Below are positions 22,966-34,516 of a stretch of DNA of 64,000 nt, one piece after another (within the stretch, counting starts at the first letter, position 1; each line of letters starts with the position of its first letter). Where the stretch lies: NCBI GenBank assembly GCA_963971535.1, contig OZ020585.1, positions 24,247,236 to 24,311,235 on the forward strand, in the 5' to 3' direction. Under the pieces are notes generated by a model, which had not been told where the DNA came from, searched no databases, and was given only the letters and a program-made list of their open reading frames with translations. This stretch comes from Notolepis coatsorum. Taxonomy: Eukaryota; Chordata; Actinopteri; Aulopiformes; Paralepididae. The translations under genes were made by a program, and so were the position numbers.

Positions 22966-23388
22966 TTCTTTTTTATCCCAATTTCTCACATTACATTCAC
23001 CCTGAATGTTAATGTTATCCAGGTGAAAAGTTAACTTCATTCAAGCGAGGCATTGCAATCCTTGACATAAATCATTTGATGTATAATTAAATCAAAGGAA
23101 ATGCGTTTGGGTCTGAGTGTGGCTGGTCAGCCGTTCTGCAGCTGGATACTATTGGTTTGTTTTGGCAAAATTCTTCTGCTCTGTGTGACAATAAATAAAT
23201 GAATGATGATATGCAATTTAAAACCAAAACTAAGGCCTCAGTATGAGTTTAAGACGTGAACATGGTCATGTTTGTTGAATAAAAAAAAAAAAAAAAAAAA
23301 AAAAAATTTGCAAACCGATTTCAGATGTGGGCGGGAGCGTTTTGCCATGTGTGCGCGCGCGCACGGGCGCACCTTAGGGGGAACATTG
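21472..23388. mobile_element. hAT element, 1,917 bp
   Basis: It starts CAATGTTCCCTCTAATTATT and ends ACCTTAGGGGGAACATTG, inverted termini. A perfect 8-bp TSD CTCCTGAC is at 21464-21471 and 23389-23396. The interior is AT-rich and lacks an intact transposase. A minus frame around 22,510-22,760 holds a weakly finger-like segment (MCLIKVLAISK) that may be a decayed BED-type region. A second MITE fragment is nested at 22,818. Confidence 0.87.
22818..22975. mobile_element. Fragment of a TAGGGATGTCCCGAT MITE
   Basis: It begins TAGGGATGTCCCGATAAT with subterminal GATCCGATC and TACCGATACCGATC repeats, then a (TA)n run (22,939-22,963). No matching right end was seen, so it is truncated. Confidence 0.55.
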
Positions 23389-23396
23389 CTCCTGAC

Positions 23397-23816
23397 CCTT
23401 CCCAGAAATAGCTTTGTAATCAAAAGGCCTCACTATCACACAGACTGAACTGTTGTTTCTGTGAGTGGAGGCAACTTTCTCTGAGAAAACAGGAAAGCAG
23501 CTCAGCGTTGAGGGAAACGTGAACAAGAGTAACACTTAAAAGGACAATTACGTGGGTAATTCGAAAGTAAACGCATGCATTTCAGCCACCGACACACACA
23601 CACACACACTGGACGCAGCGGTCCAGAAGAAATCGCTTGTTAGCCACAGAGTAAAATACAGCCAAATAATTGATAATCAACACAGACCCACACAGCTACT
23701 AAAATATATATATTTTAAATCCACTCACCATTGACGTTACTTCTTTATGAGGAAATAGCGTACTAGTCCCTTGATCACTTGTAAATAAAATCCATCCTTC
23801 GATATTTCGTTCAATG
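23397..23816. other. Unassigned interval
   Basis: No supported feature beyond a short CA run near 23,594. Confidence 0.4.
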
Positions 23817-23828
23817 TTGCAAATCCAG

Positions 23829-24319
23829 GGCGGCTACGTGGTGCAGTGGGCAAGGCGCTCACCATGAATACTGGAGACTGGGCTCGAACAGGTACGCCTC
23901 CCTGTTCGAGCCCAGTGCTCCACATTGCTTTCAGTTTAGCTGGTCGTCCGCACTAATACACATTGGCAGTATTAGGGGGAGGGAAACTGATGGGTGGGGA
24001 TCGGGCGTTGTGGACAGCGACTCCTACAGGTCGGGCGGTGCGCCTGCGCAGTAGAATCAGGAAGCGACGGGGGCGGGGCCCCTCCAAAGCCCAGACCCCT
24101 GACGCTGAAAGATCGAGCCGCGCAGGTGGAAAGATGCGACTGCTGTTACCTCGAGTATCGGAGGGGACTCGTGCTATGTATGACTTAGTCCACATTGCAG
24201 TCGGCTTGTGGGAGGCATGAAACAGCGTTCAAAGACAGGGGAGGGTTGAATTGGATGATACGAAAATTGGGATGGGAGAAAAATAGAAAAATGGGAGAAA
24301 AAGTGGATCAAATTTTTTT
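23829..24319 (+). mobile_element. tRNA-derived SINE with 12-bp TSD and T-arm palindrome
   Basis: Same family as 4,189 and 33,995 (ACTAATACACATTGGCAGTA, GGGATGGGAGAAAAATAG). Direct repeats TTGCAAATCCAG at 23817-23828 and 24320-24331 are the TSD. The B-box region is duplicated in inverse: ACTGGGCTCGAACAGG and its exact complement are separated by about 7 nt, near 23,877-23,915. Confidence 0.88.
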
Positions 24320-24331
24320 TTGCAAATCCAG

Positions 24332-24650
24332 AAATGCAAACAACAGTCTTTTGTGAAATGTTCCATTTTTGGGACTGTCCAACTAGGTGGTCACCCAAGC
24401 GATTCAAGTCAACACAACAGCATTGCCAAAGCAGTGAGAAAGTGTAACAAGCTTGATAATAATAAACAAACCTGTTCAGCTATAAAGAATGAGAGTACTG
24501 GAACAGTGTTAAATTCAAAGTGTTGTATTAACCAAAAAGAGGATCAAAATAAATGGGGCACCCCATAGCAACGTATGGTACAACAAAAATCATCTCAAAC
24601 CAATAAGAACGGTCCTGTCAGCTTTACAGTCCATTAGCCCCAACATAAAT
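24332..24650. other. Unassigned interval with an unrecognised short open frame
   Basis: A plus-strand frame to 24,568 runs about 80 codons (Cys-rich near NSKCCINQKEDQ). No family was recognised, and it begins inside the SINE TSD, so I do not call it a gene. Confidence 0.35.
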
Positions 24651-25789
24651 GTTACCATGTATAATGTACCGTGTATAATGTTACCATGTATGTTACCATG
24701 TATGTTTACCATGTACAATGTTACCATGTATAATGTACTGTGTATAATGTTACCATGTATAATGGTAACACCAGGCGTTCCACACTGGGAGACCGAGCTT
24801 TCGCGGCAGCAGCCCCCAGACTGTGGAACTCCCTCTCCCCCCTCATCCGAGGCTCTGACACCATCAACCTCTTCAAAACCAAGCTAAAAACCCACCTGTT
24901 CACACTTGCCTTCACGCAACACGGCCCCGCTCCCAAGTAGCCCACCCCTGACTCTTTTTAAGCCACAGATTCCGTTGTTTTGTTTTGTTTTGTTGTTTGT
25001 TTGTTTGTTAATTTTAACCACTTCATCCAATTGGACAGAACTTGCCTCCTTTTTTTATTTATTTTTATCTCTTATCTTATTTGTTTTTTCTTGTTGTTAC
25101 TATACACAGATCTTTTATGTATTTTATTATATATATTTTTTCAATTTTATTACTTACTTTTATTTTTTTCCATCCTTTCCTTGTACAGTGTCCTTGAGTC
25201 TGAGAAAGGCGCTTCTCTCTTAAAATGCAATCTATTATTATTATTATTATTATTATTATAATGTACCGTGTATAATGTTACCATGTGTGTTACCATGTAT
25301 GTTTACCATGTACAATGTTACCATATATAATGTACCGTGTATAATGTTACCATGTGTGTTACCATGTATGTTTACCATGTACAATTTACCATGTATAATG
25401 TACCATGTATGATGTTACCATGTATGTTTACCATGTATGTTTACCATGTATAATGTACCGTGTATAATGTACCGTGTATAATGTTACCATGTATAATGTT
25501 ACCATGTATAATGTTACCATGTCTAATGTAACCATGTATAATGTTACCATGTCTAATGTAACCATGTATAATGTTACCATGTCTAATGTACCGTGTATAA
25601 TGTTACCATGTCTAATGTAACCATGTATAATGTTACCATGTCTAATGTAACCATGTATAATGTTACCATGTCTAATGTAACCATGTATAATGTTACCATG
25701 TCTAATGTACCGTGTATAATGTTACCATGTCTAATGTAACCATGTATAATGTTACCATGTCTAATGTAACCATGTATAATGTTCAGGCC
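24651..25789 (+). repeat. Minisatellite of 15-bp-based ATAATGTTACCATGT units
   Basis: Tandem variants of ATAATGTTACCATGT, TAATGTACCGTGT and CTAATGTAACCATGT cover about 0.65 kb, interrupted by a LINE fragment at 24,765-25,256. Higher-order 30-bp pairs dominate after 25,490. Protein frames across it are repeat artefacts. Confidence 0.92.
24765..25256 (+). mobile_element. L2-like LINE 3' fragment inserted in the minisatellite
   Basis: The plus frame encodes TLGDRAFAAAAPRLWNSLSP then FKTKLKTHLF, the conserved C-terminus of L2/CR1-like ORF2. A 3' UTR with GAAAGGCGCTTCTC and a (TTA)n tail follow. TATAATG at 24758-24764 and 25257-25263 is a plausible TSD drawn from the minisatellite. Confidence 0.82.
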
Positions 25790-27061
25790 TACCAGACCAT
25801 GCAGCCTGCATGGTAGAGCTAGTATTGTCCAGCAACACTCAAACCTTTGAGTGTCCAAAAGGTGATAAGTCCTGGGTTGATCCACATCTTAGAAAAGGAA
25901 AGGCAAAAGAAGTAATCCACTGGGAAGCACCACTGCAGCTGACCTGTCCTTGGTTACTGAAGAATCTTTTAGGAGGCCTGGCAAAATCCCTCCTTCCTCT
26001 CACAATAGCAGTAGCAAACAAAACTTCATGAGGCCATGATTCCAATCCAAGATGGCCCCCCTGATGGTTGGGACCGCCCCTAACCACACCCATACCTGGA
26101 ATCTTAAAGGTCAAGTGACCCAAATATGCTGACATTGGCACATCCTAACATATTGGGCCCACACTTCATTTATCAACACATTGACATCTTCTTCATAAAG
26201 TAACGCATGTTACAAAAGCACTCACTCGACCGATCTCATCTTCCGTTGAATAGTGCAGCTTCTCCATCGTGACAAGTCCGACTCGAGACACGTTCTTTTA
26301 TCCCATGGAAAGTGTAAACAATAGGCCATGTCGCCTTAACACTCGGAGCAGGACGAGGAAGCTAACTAAGCTAGCTAGTAGCTACTACCAGAGCCTACCA
26401 GAGCCTTCTCTGGCTACAACTAGCATTAGCGACCAGGCTACGGTCAACTACACTATAAAAAAAATATAAAAAAAACGATGCACAATACAGTTGAACAATA
26501 AAGATCAAAAGATGAATTAATTATTATATTAGGCTAATAAATTGTTTTCTTTTCTCAAATTTTACCGCAGTTCTCACTGTTACTACAGCAGCCGGAGATC
26601 ACTGGTGATGACATCATCACAGTCACGCAGGTCTTCTCTGATTGAGTGTCAGAACGTTGTGAGGGCTGTCTCTGATTGGATCTTAAGTTTGTGTGGCACG
26701 GCGTGAACGTCAATCAATCGCGTGCGCATAGAGTCACTAACCCGCCTACCCTACCCTATTTTGATTGGATAATTATATTCCTAAGATCAACCCATGCAGT
26801 TATTTTGCACTGAGTGATTGACAGCTCGCCATTACTGCAGTTATGGGACCAGGCCAGATCAGAGAGCTCAGAGCTGTCACTTGGCCATTTTTGAAGAAAA
26901 AAATGTATTCACAGAATTTTTTTTTACAGAGGAAAACATTTCCAATAAAAAATTTAATAATAATAATAATTAAAAAAAATAAAATTAAATATATATATAT
27001 ATATATATAAATTAATAATAATTATGAGTGAAGTTCTGCCTCACGTGTTGTCATGGAATAA
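25790..27061. other. Unassigned interval
   Basis: Small open frames (25,810-26,031 plus; 25,839-26,141 minus; 26,269-26,469 plus) have no recognisable domains. A-rich and TA-rich runs occur at 26,900-27,010. Confidence 0.4.
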
Positions 27062-27357
27062 CCTCCACTGCCACATACAGACCGAACATAGAAAATCAAT
27101 CTTTCGTTATAGATTTAAAAATGTAATTGCTGATCTGCCTGCAACAGTTTGCAATTGTTTTTAGTCTTTCCCCCGCCATTATTCTTATCTGTCTTTATAT
27201 TTATTATGTCTTATGTTTACCATGTAAAGTGATTCTTTGATTATATCAATGTTTATTATTAACTTGTTGATAATATCTGCATGTCTCGACGACATTGGAA
27301 ATGAGGGTGACCTCAATTGTCCATTTCTTGAATAAATAAAGGTTCAAATTGAATTGA
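27062..27357 (+). mobile_element. LINE 3' end fragment
   Basis: A short frame with SIFRYRFKNVIADLPATV ends at about 27,161. A UTR with AAATGAGGGTGACCTCAATT and AATAAATAAAGGTTCAAATT follows, the usual layout of fish LINE 3' ends. Confidence 0.5.
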
Positions 27358-27892
27358 ACCATGCCAATTGGCTAAAAGGGGTGTGGCTATCACTATCACA
27401 AAATGGTGTTTATTTTGGCTCGTTTCGGCGAATGCATAAATGGTACCATGTTAATGCATGACTCAGTGCTGCTGGCTACTATACAACCTGGCGGAAGTCC
27501 GATTCCCTCCCTGTCGGGTCATGATTAATGGTGGCAGTGGCCTTGCGGAGGACTCAGTGGACCAGAGCTAAAAGCCTGACATTTTTCAAGTCCACTTCCC
27601 AGGGAATTGCCATCAAAAGTTCACTCGCTTTATCCACGAGCCTGGCACCATAAGAGATGACCATCCCATATGATTATGGCTGTTGCAGGAATCTCTCCAG
27701 TTCTTCAGAGACTTTTTTTCTTTTTTGTCGGCAACCCTGGCCCGGTGGCTTGATTTATGGAATGAAGAGGAAACAAAAGGCACAAGGCGAGAACGCTGAG
27801 GGAAGTGGGATCGTCCCTAAGCCAATGTCAAATGCATGGGGGCGAGTGCACGTCTGCTCTGCCCCCTTCCTTGATCAAACCCAGACACGCGC

Positions 27893-27976
27893 ATTCAACA
27901 AGGCCCTTATTGGTGAGCTACCTCCTTATACTACATCATTATTGGAATGGAATTTTGGAATCTACTGTATGGAACC
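27893..27976 (+). pseudogene. LINE RT fragment
   Basis: The frame contains AFNKALIGELPPYTTSLL, matching the KALIG.LPPYLTSLL block of the LINE relics at 19.16 kb and 36.9 kb. It is cut on the right by the CAGTGGCGGCT terminus at 27,977. Sequence between 27,358 and 27,892 has no supported feature. Confidence 0.6.
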
Positions 27977-28221
27977 CAGTGGCGGCTGGTATATAGAGGG
28001 CGCTAGGGCGTCACCGCCCCAGGTGGAAAGTGGTTTTGGATATTTCTATTATAGTAGATTTTGACCGCTAAAAATATAATTTATTATAATATAACATTTT
28101 TTAAATAAATAATAATTACACATTTTAAGTGTTTGTGTTTAAAATGCACAATAACGTGTAATATATAAAATAGAAATCATTGTTTGTGCTTCCTGTTCAT
28201 CCCCTCTCTTCTGGGGCGCTA
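27977..28221. mobile_element. CAGTGGCGGCT-type element, left part
   Basis: Begins CAGTGGCGGCTGGTATATAG immediately after the LINE frame. The right end was not found; a solo LTR interrupts at 28,227. Probably the same broad hAT type as 19,286. Confidence 0.45.
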
Positions 28222-28226
28222 GAAAC

Positions 28227-29119
28227 TGTTAGGGTTTGTAACCGACCTCAAACGCAACGGCACAGAGAGGAAGTTCAGAGTTAGCCAAAGCAAGGGCGTA
28301 TTTATTTACAGAGTCACAAGATGGAATGAAGTACTGCAATCGAACAAACGGGGAATCTGGCATGTGAAGATTGTTGCGGCTCTGCAGATACTCCCAGTAG
28401 GTAGTGGTGAGGAATTGGCTAGTGACGTTGAAGCGGCTCTGCAGATCCTCCCAGCTTTCACTCCCGGTGGAAACAGAGAGAGAGAGAAATCAGAGTTAGC
28501 CTAGCGCACACACAGAGGCAGAGAGGTGACTGATCCAGTATAAATCCAAGTGACTTGATCTTCGGTGTACCACACACAAGTTAGCAGAGTCCAGAGAAAA
28601 AACAATACGGTATCTTCAGTGTTAATCTAACACAAAAATTAGGTGAGTCCAGTACAAACAAAAACGGGATCTCTTCGGTGTTCACCAAACACACAAAAAA
28701 CTGATAATCCAAAAGACAGTTTCCAAAAACTCACCAGAGCGCAACACGAGAAGCGGGCAGATTACGAGGCGTAGCTCCGAACGGGGAACCAGGTTCTCCA
28801 CAGCAGTTCCCCCACAAAAGATCCTGGAGAGCAAAAAGACAGCAACAGCGACGGGGAAAGCAGGTATATGCAGGTGTAATTCAAAACGACCCAACATCGA
28901 TAGTAAGGGGGTCTGAGCATATAAAGCCTTCAGGGGCGCTAATTACAAGCTGTGACAGCTGCGGGATGAGATTGATACTTGCTCCAAAAGCGTGTGGCGG
29001 GGAAAGCACCAATCAAACACGGCACCTTAAAGGAACGGAGCGCGTGGCGGGGAATGCATTAATCACATAGTACCTTAAAGGAACGGAGCGTGTGGCAGGG
29101 AGCGGACCAAAACCTCACA
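28227..29119 (-). mobile_element. Solo LTR, 893 bp, related to the 10.6-kb element
   Basis: The plus strand starts TGTTAGGGTTTGTAACCGAC and ends GGACCAAAACCTCACA; inverted, this gives TGTGAGGTTTTGGTCCGCT to GGTTACAAACCCTAACA, close to the 10.6-kb LTR ends. A perfect 5-bp TSD GAAAC lies at 28222-28226 and 29120-29124. On the minus strand a CTTTATATG TATA-like motif precedes TTGGGTCGTTTTG, resembling the proposed RNA start of the larger element. The tandem arrays are absent. Solo LTRs form by recombination between the two LTRs. Confidence 0.87.
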
Positions 29120-29124
29120 GAAAC

Positions 29125-29548
29125 ATTGCACCACTATACGGGGGTGCGGACTGACATGATGACGACAATGATGAACGCAGGGACTCGAGAGACATGCTAC
29201 AGCTGCCCCCAAATTCAATAATATCTCTTCTCCAAAAGTTATTTGAGAGGAGACATTTGGTGGAGAAAATACAAATAAAAGAGCTTGGCACAGACATCAC
29301 GTCCACCAGGAAATAACTAATGCTAATAGGCTCTTCCAGTTCTACCGGCAGCAAAAAAGTGAGTCTCAGCCGCTGCGTTATGATATGAAAATGTAATTGT
29401 ACGGGTACAGGTTGTCTTTTCCATTTATTTTCTTCTGAGTGCTTCGTTTACATGTTAAAATCAAAACGATTTTCTTCTGGGGGACAATGCCCACATACCC
29501 CTACAGGTTTGTAAACATGTCACGTTAAGCAGGTCTGGTTATATACTG
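29125..29548. other. Unassigned interval
   Basis: No supported feature; a minus open frame at 29,115-29,354 has no known domain. Confidence 0.4.
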
Positions 29549-29820
29549 TAGTTACTAGGGCTGGGCGATTCTTGCTCAAATGTGAATCACATTTGGCAAG
29601 GGAGAGGGATGGCAAAGCGAGTTTGACTCTCAAAAGGGGAAAACCTTTGATTCCTACGTGACCAAACATCAATCTCCTCTCCCCACCCCCACTGACATCA
29701 AAACTGTCACATCCAACCACTGAACAGAAACTGTGTGGAGAAAGTGGAGGGTTGACTATGAGGCATAATGACGAGAGCTTAACGGGGACCGGGTTGTGGG
29801 AAGGAGGACATGATTTATAG
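29549..29820. mobile_element. Possible TAGGGCTGGGCGAT-type hAT end
   Basis: CTAGGGCTGGGCGATTCTTG resembles one terminus of a common fish hAT MITE. No partner terminus was found, so this is only a possible truncated copy. Confidence 0.35.
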
Positions 29821-29826
29821 GCTTTA

Positions 29827-30030
29827 GTGCACGCCATGAAGAGTAGCCGCGGAGACGGCGCGAGGGAGCCTTTTGTACGGCCATATCTGTCTGTAATTTA
29901 TCACTCCGCCTCTCTTTTACTGCTCCAGCCTAGCCGCGCGCGTGATTCCAGAGGTGGCCGTCATGATGGAATGGACATGCAGGAAGCACGTTCAGAACTT
30001 CCCAGAGCAGACCGAGGGATTTGCGGATAA
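29827..30030 (+). other. GC-rich open frame, unrecognised
   Basis: A CpG-rich patch with a 67-codon frame. Another plus frame over 29,951-30,050 reads VAVMMEWTCRKHVQNF, which looks protein-like and follows a weak AG acceptor, but I do not recognise it. It may be a chance frame or a decayed exon. Confidence 0.2.
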
Positions 30031-30195
30031 TGGATACCTAGACGCCCCTGGGTTGGTTTTTAAAATCAAAATTAAATTAAATTTAATTTAATTTAAAGTT
30101 TGCCGCAATGGTCTTCACAAAAATGGCTTTCCAAGCACCTGTCTGTTGGCAGGAACTACAGTGGTACATTCTTGACACATAGGACTTTAGGCAAC

Positions 30196-30422
30196 AGTGA
30201 GGTAAAGCAGTCCTCTGGTAATCCGGAGGATCCCAGTTTGATTCCTGCTCCTCCCGGGAATTGAGCAAGACACTTAACCCCTAATTGATTCCGATGAGCA
30301 GGTTGGCACCTTGCATGGTTACCTCTGCCATCGGTGTGTGAATGTGTGTGAATGGGTAAAATGTGAGGAACAAATTGTAAAATGCTTTTGATAAAAGCGC
30401 TATATAAATGCACCATTTACCA
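30196..30422 (+). mobile_element. tRNA-derived fish SINE with 10-bp TSD
   Basis: Order of blocks: tRNA-like head (CCCAGTTTGATTCCTGC), GAGCAAGACACTTAACCCC, GCCATCGGTGTGTGAATGTG, and a LINE-type tail AAAAGCGCTATATAAATGC. TTTAGGCAAC at 30186-30195 and 30423-30432 is the TSD. The order resembles vertebrate V-SINEs. Confidence 0.83.
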
Positions 30423-30432
30423 TTTAGGCAAC

Positions 30433-30945
30433 TTCTATCTGTCTGTGGGTTCATCTGCATCGCAGTCTATGTGCATAGAAGCAGCAGCTTATTAAAATGA
30501 GTAAATATGCTCTCAGATGATCTCGGATGCTCTCAGATGATGTGTTTTAAGCATGCTGTGATGCTACTTAGCCCTCTGCCGCGCCCCAACCAACTCTGGC
30601 CAAAACGCTAATTTGGACTCTCTGGATTCTCGGGCGCATTGATATGCGGCATCATGCGTAAAAAAGGAACGGCGTTGCGTCCCGGCGGGGCTGTGTGATG
30701 TCTCTTTGTGTTCGGGGCAACATTGCAGATTAGACGCTGAATTTGAGTGGAGCTTTTCAATGTCACCCCGCCACCCTCTCTCCCTCCCTCCTTCAACATG
30801 TTTTGTTTCGTTTTCTTCGCTACCCTCTGAATATGAATAAAACAGTCAACGTGCCCAGATATTTGTGGCTCCGACCCTGTTTTGTCTGTCATGTCTGATT
30901 GAAGCTTGCGATCATGTACTGTAGCTGACTGTGTCTCATTTGTGT
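30433..30945. other. Unassigned interval
   Basis: No supported feature. Confidence 0.4.
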
Positions 30946-30973
30946 ATTTGTGTGTGTGTGTGTCAGGGGATGG

Positions 30974-31004
<31 letters not shown>

Positions 31005-31016
31005 GGGGGGGGGGCT
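30946..31016 (+). repeat. (TG)n followed by a G run of about 27
   Basis: TG dinucleotides run into a homopolymer of G (30,988-31,014), which can form G-quadruplexes. A purine-rich GAGA stretch follows to about 31,150. Confidence 0.9.
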
Positions 31017-31250
31017 GCGCAGACAAAAAGGCTGTTTTATGTTAGAGAGAGGAAATGGAGAGGAGAGAGAGACAGACGGATAAAGAGGAGGGAGAAAGAT
31101 GGAGGAGACAGAGCTAGGGAGAGAGACAGACAAGCTGAGAGGAGCTGGACAGGTCTTCTTTGTAAACCTTCTATGAGGTGTTTAAAGAGCGCTCTCTTAA
31201 TATGTTTGCATTTCAAACCAGAGGAAGACAACCTTGAGACACGCATGCAT

Positions 31251-31686
<436 letters not shown>

Positions 31687-32096
31687 TTATAGACACTTAA
31701 TAGCGAGTTTTTTCTGATTCATCGCCAAATTGAGGTCTCCCCCCATTATGAGTGTTCCCTTCGCCTCTGTCATTATCAAGGATACGATTATTTTCACAAG
31801 ATCTGCTCCTTTTCCAGGCGGATTGTAGACATTGATCAAAGTTATTTGTTGTTCTTCTATTTCCCCAGTTACCAACACGTATCTTCCTTCCTTATCTCTG
31901 ATACATTTTTCTTTATTAAAAGTGAGGTTATTTTTTTTATGAGGATTGCCACTCCTCTTTTTGCTGATGTGTGAGAGGAGAAGAATACTTGGGCTGATGC
32001 TAATTTCTCCAACTTTGCATGTTCCACTTTGGTCAAGTGTGTTTCCTGAACGAAGATTATTTCTCCTCCTTCCTTCTTAAGTTTCTTCCTTTTCAT
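31687..32096 (-). pseudogene. L1-like LINE, inverted N-terminal endonuclease part
   Basis: On the minus strand two overlapping frames encode IIFVQETHLTKVEHAKL, then GVAILIKK, TLINVYNPP and IMGGDLNLAMNQK, the N-terminal and middle parts of an L1/Tx1-type APE endonuclease. QETHL holds the catalytic Glu and GGDLN the Asp-x-Asn motif. The next part of the same protein lies on the plus strand at 32,103, so this block is inverted. A frameshift lies near 31,870. Confidence 0.75.
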
Positions 32097-32102
32097 TGGG
32101 TT

Positions 32103-32640
32103 AGAAAGTAGACACCCAAAGTAGAATAAAACATAAGTCAGAACAAGCAGCAGTGTTATTAAGAAAAACCCAAATAGAGTTGGGACTTTTGGATGTTTGG
32201 CGTTGTCTACACCCCCAAGGCAAAACCTTCACCTTTTATTCCAATGCACATAAAGTCTATTCAAGACTAGATTATTTCTTTATGTTTAAAAATGAGATTT
32301 CAAAGGTCACAAAAGGTGAAATATTACCCATAAAGCAGACCATGCACCAATCATAATGGAATTAGACTTGAAGATGGAACAAGGGGAAACTGTTTGGAGG
32401 TTAAACAACTCCTTATTTGGCGACCAGGATTTCAAGGAGAAAATAAAACGTAGCATGAAGTCTTATTTTGAGATAAATGACAATGGAGAAGTGACATCCA
32501 CAATACTGTGGGAAGCTGCAAAAGCAACAATACGAGGAGAAATCATAGCATATTCATCCTGGAAAAAGAAGGAAAGAGATAGAGAAAAGATGCATGCAAT
32601 AAGAGAAGAAATTATGGGGACTTTATCATCTTCATAATAC
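32103..32640 (+). pseudogene. L1-like LINE, endonuclease C-terminus and start of the RT linker
   Basis: Plus frames encode KSEQAAVLLRKTQIELGLLD, GKTFTFYSNAHKVYSRLDYF and, after a frame change near 32,356, VWRLNNSLFGDQDFKEKIK. YSRLDYF is the L1 endonuclease block close to the catalytic His; the His region (TMHQS here) is altered. The fragment stops at about 32,640 without RT or poly(A). Confidence 0.75.
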
Positions 32641-33136
32641 ATAATACAGGACCTGTTGCAGAGGTCTTTATTCGGCATGCAACGACACAATGTTTTAGCG
32701 GTACACACAGCGGTTAGTTTTTAGCACACACACCGGAACACACACGCATGCATTGTCTCTTTAGAATCGCCGATGCGATTCGTCTCTGCGATGAACCCAT
32801 CCCGTCGTCCTTCCCCCCCAAGGGCAGCCGGGAGCAGACAGGCGTCAACGTGAGCCGCGCCAGGGGACCAATCCAAGTGCTCCTGTCCGTCTTCGTCAAG
32901 GACGCCACAGCGTTAGCAATCTGTTGTTGTGCATGTTTTTCCATTGGGTTTATCTTATCGGGGGGGAAACCCTTGCGAGCACGGGGAGAACATGCAAACT
33001 CCACACAGAAAGGCCTGGGAGATACCCCACCTGGGTACCTGGCATCATGGAAACCTGGTCCCCAAGCGGGAATCGAACCCTGGACCTTCTTGCTGTGAGG
33101 CGACAGTGTTAACCACTACACCACCGTGCCGCTTCT
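32641..33136 (-). mobile_element. tRNA-headed fish repeat (SINE-like)
   Basis: The minus strand begins GCGGCACGGTGGTGTAGTGG, with B-box-like GGGTTCGATTCCCGC about 50 nt on, then TTTCTGTGTGGAGTTTGCAT and GTTCTCCCCGTGCTCGC, a very common teleost repeat block. The far end near 32,641 is not defined and no TSD was found. Confidence 0.68.
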
Positions 33137-33147
33137 TGACATATTAT

Positions 33148-33211
33148 GAACTCTTTACAAGAAGACTGTGACTGAAGCTATCTCTTTACAAGAAGACTGT
33201 GACTGAAGCTA
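33148..33211 (+). repeat. 31-bp direct duplication
   Basis: CTCTTTACAAGAAGACTGTG and the following GACTGAAGCTAT occur twice in tandem. The following stretch to 33,985 has no supported feature. Confidence 0.8.
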
Positions 33212-33994
33212 TGTGGAAAATTTGGCACGTGTGTTACAGTCTAAACCGTACCTGTGCGTCAGCATAAAACATCCCCAGATGGCTGTGGTGCTTCAACAAT
33301 TAGTACTGCCATTAATTTAGCAGCATTTAGGTAGGAACCAAAACTGGTAGGAACCAAAACTTAAAACTGAACACAGAGGCAGTTACAGTTATGCATCACT
33401 TGCATGATACAGTATATTACATGTATACATGTTTTGATCTGGAACATTTCCTGGAACACATTTAAGAGGGACATTTTGTGAAAAATGGGTTTAGCCTAGT
33501 CTCCGTATGGATTTGTCTGAAATGTTCTGCAGGGGGAACATGACGTAGGTACTCCTTGGTCGTTTGGCCAGAGCTTTAAGTCTTCAGGTTAACAAGCTGT
33601 TCAGAATTATTGTCCTTTGTAAAGTCGGGACACAGGCAATAAATTTGCTTCATTAATCTATTGGCTGTGCTTTTTAGAGCCAGGATCACTGCTTACTTAA
33701 TGTACCTCCCAGTTCATGAATGTCCTTTACTCTTGGGTGTGGGGTAGCAGGGAAGGGAATTATTTAAAATGGTGTGTGTGCTACACCTACCAGAAATGTC
33801 AGGTTCAATACAAATTAAGAGATACTGTAACTTCATTTAAATAATTACAATTTAGACTAGTTTCTTTTAAAAATATATATTCCACAGATTCATGGAAGTT
33901 ACATACAAAAGATACATATGTCCCCTTTTAAATAAACATTTACGCAAACATTCCTCATAGGAATAATAATAATAAAAAAAAAAACGCTTATACG

Positions 33995-34473
33995 GTGTGC
34001 GGCTCAGTGGCGCAGTGGGCAAGGCGCTTGCCACTAACGTAGGAGATGCTGGGTTCGAGCCCAGCTCTCTGCGTTGCTTCCGGCTTGGCTGGTCGTTCAT
34101 ACTAATACAATTGGCAGTATTAGGGGGTGGGAAAGCCGGTGGGTGGGGATCGGACGTTGTGGACAGCGACTCCTACAGGTCGGTTGGTGCGCCTGTACAG
34201 CAGAATCAGGAAGTATCGGGGGCAGCGTGAGCCTCCCACGCGTTACTCCTCGCCACTGAGAGATCGCGCTGTGCAGGTGAAAAGATGCGACGGCTGCCTC
34301 CTCGTGTACCGGAGGGGACACGTGATGCAAGGCTTTGTCCACATTGCAGCCGACCAGTGGGAGGCATGGTCTAACAACGTTCGAGACAGGGGAGGGTAGA
34401 ATTGGATAAAACGAAATTGGGATGGGAGAAAAATAGAAAATGGGGAGAAAAAAAAGAAAAAAAGAAAAAAAAG
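33995..34473 (+). mobile_element. tRNA-derived SINE with 9-bp TSD
   Basis: Full-length member of the 4,189 family: A-box-like GGCTCAGTGGCGCAGTGGGC, B-box-like GGGTTCGAGCCC, and a body ending GGGATGGGAGAAAAATAG with an A/G-rich tail. GCTTATACG at 33986-33994 and 34474-34482 is the TSD. Confidence 0.88.
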
Positions 34474-34516
34474 GCTTATACGATAGCCCTTTAGCAGGTG
34501 TTCCCAACCTTGTTAA

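Noticed and set aside
25583..25885. Minus frame with repeating MVTLYMVTLDMVT
   Set aside because: Translation of the 15-bp minisatellite.
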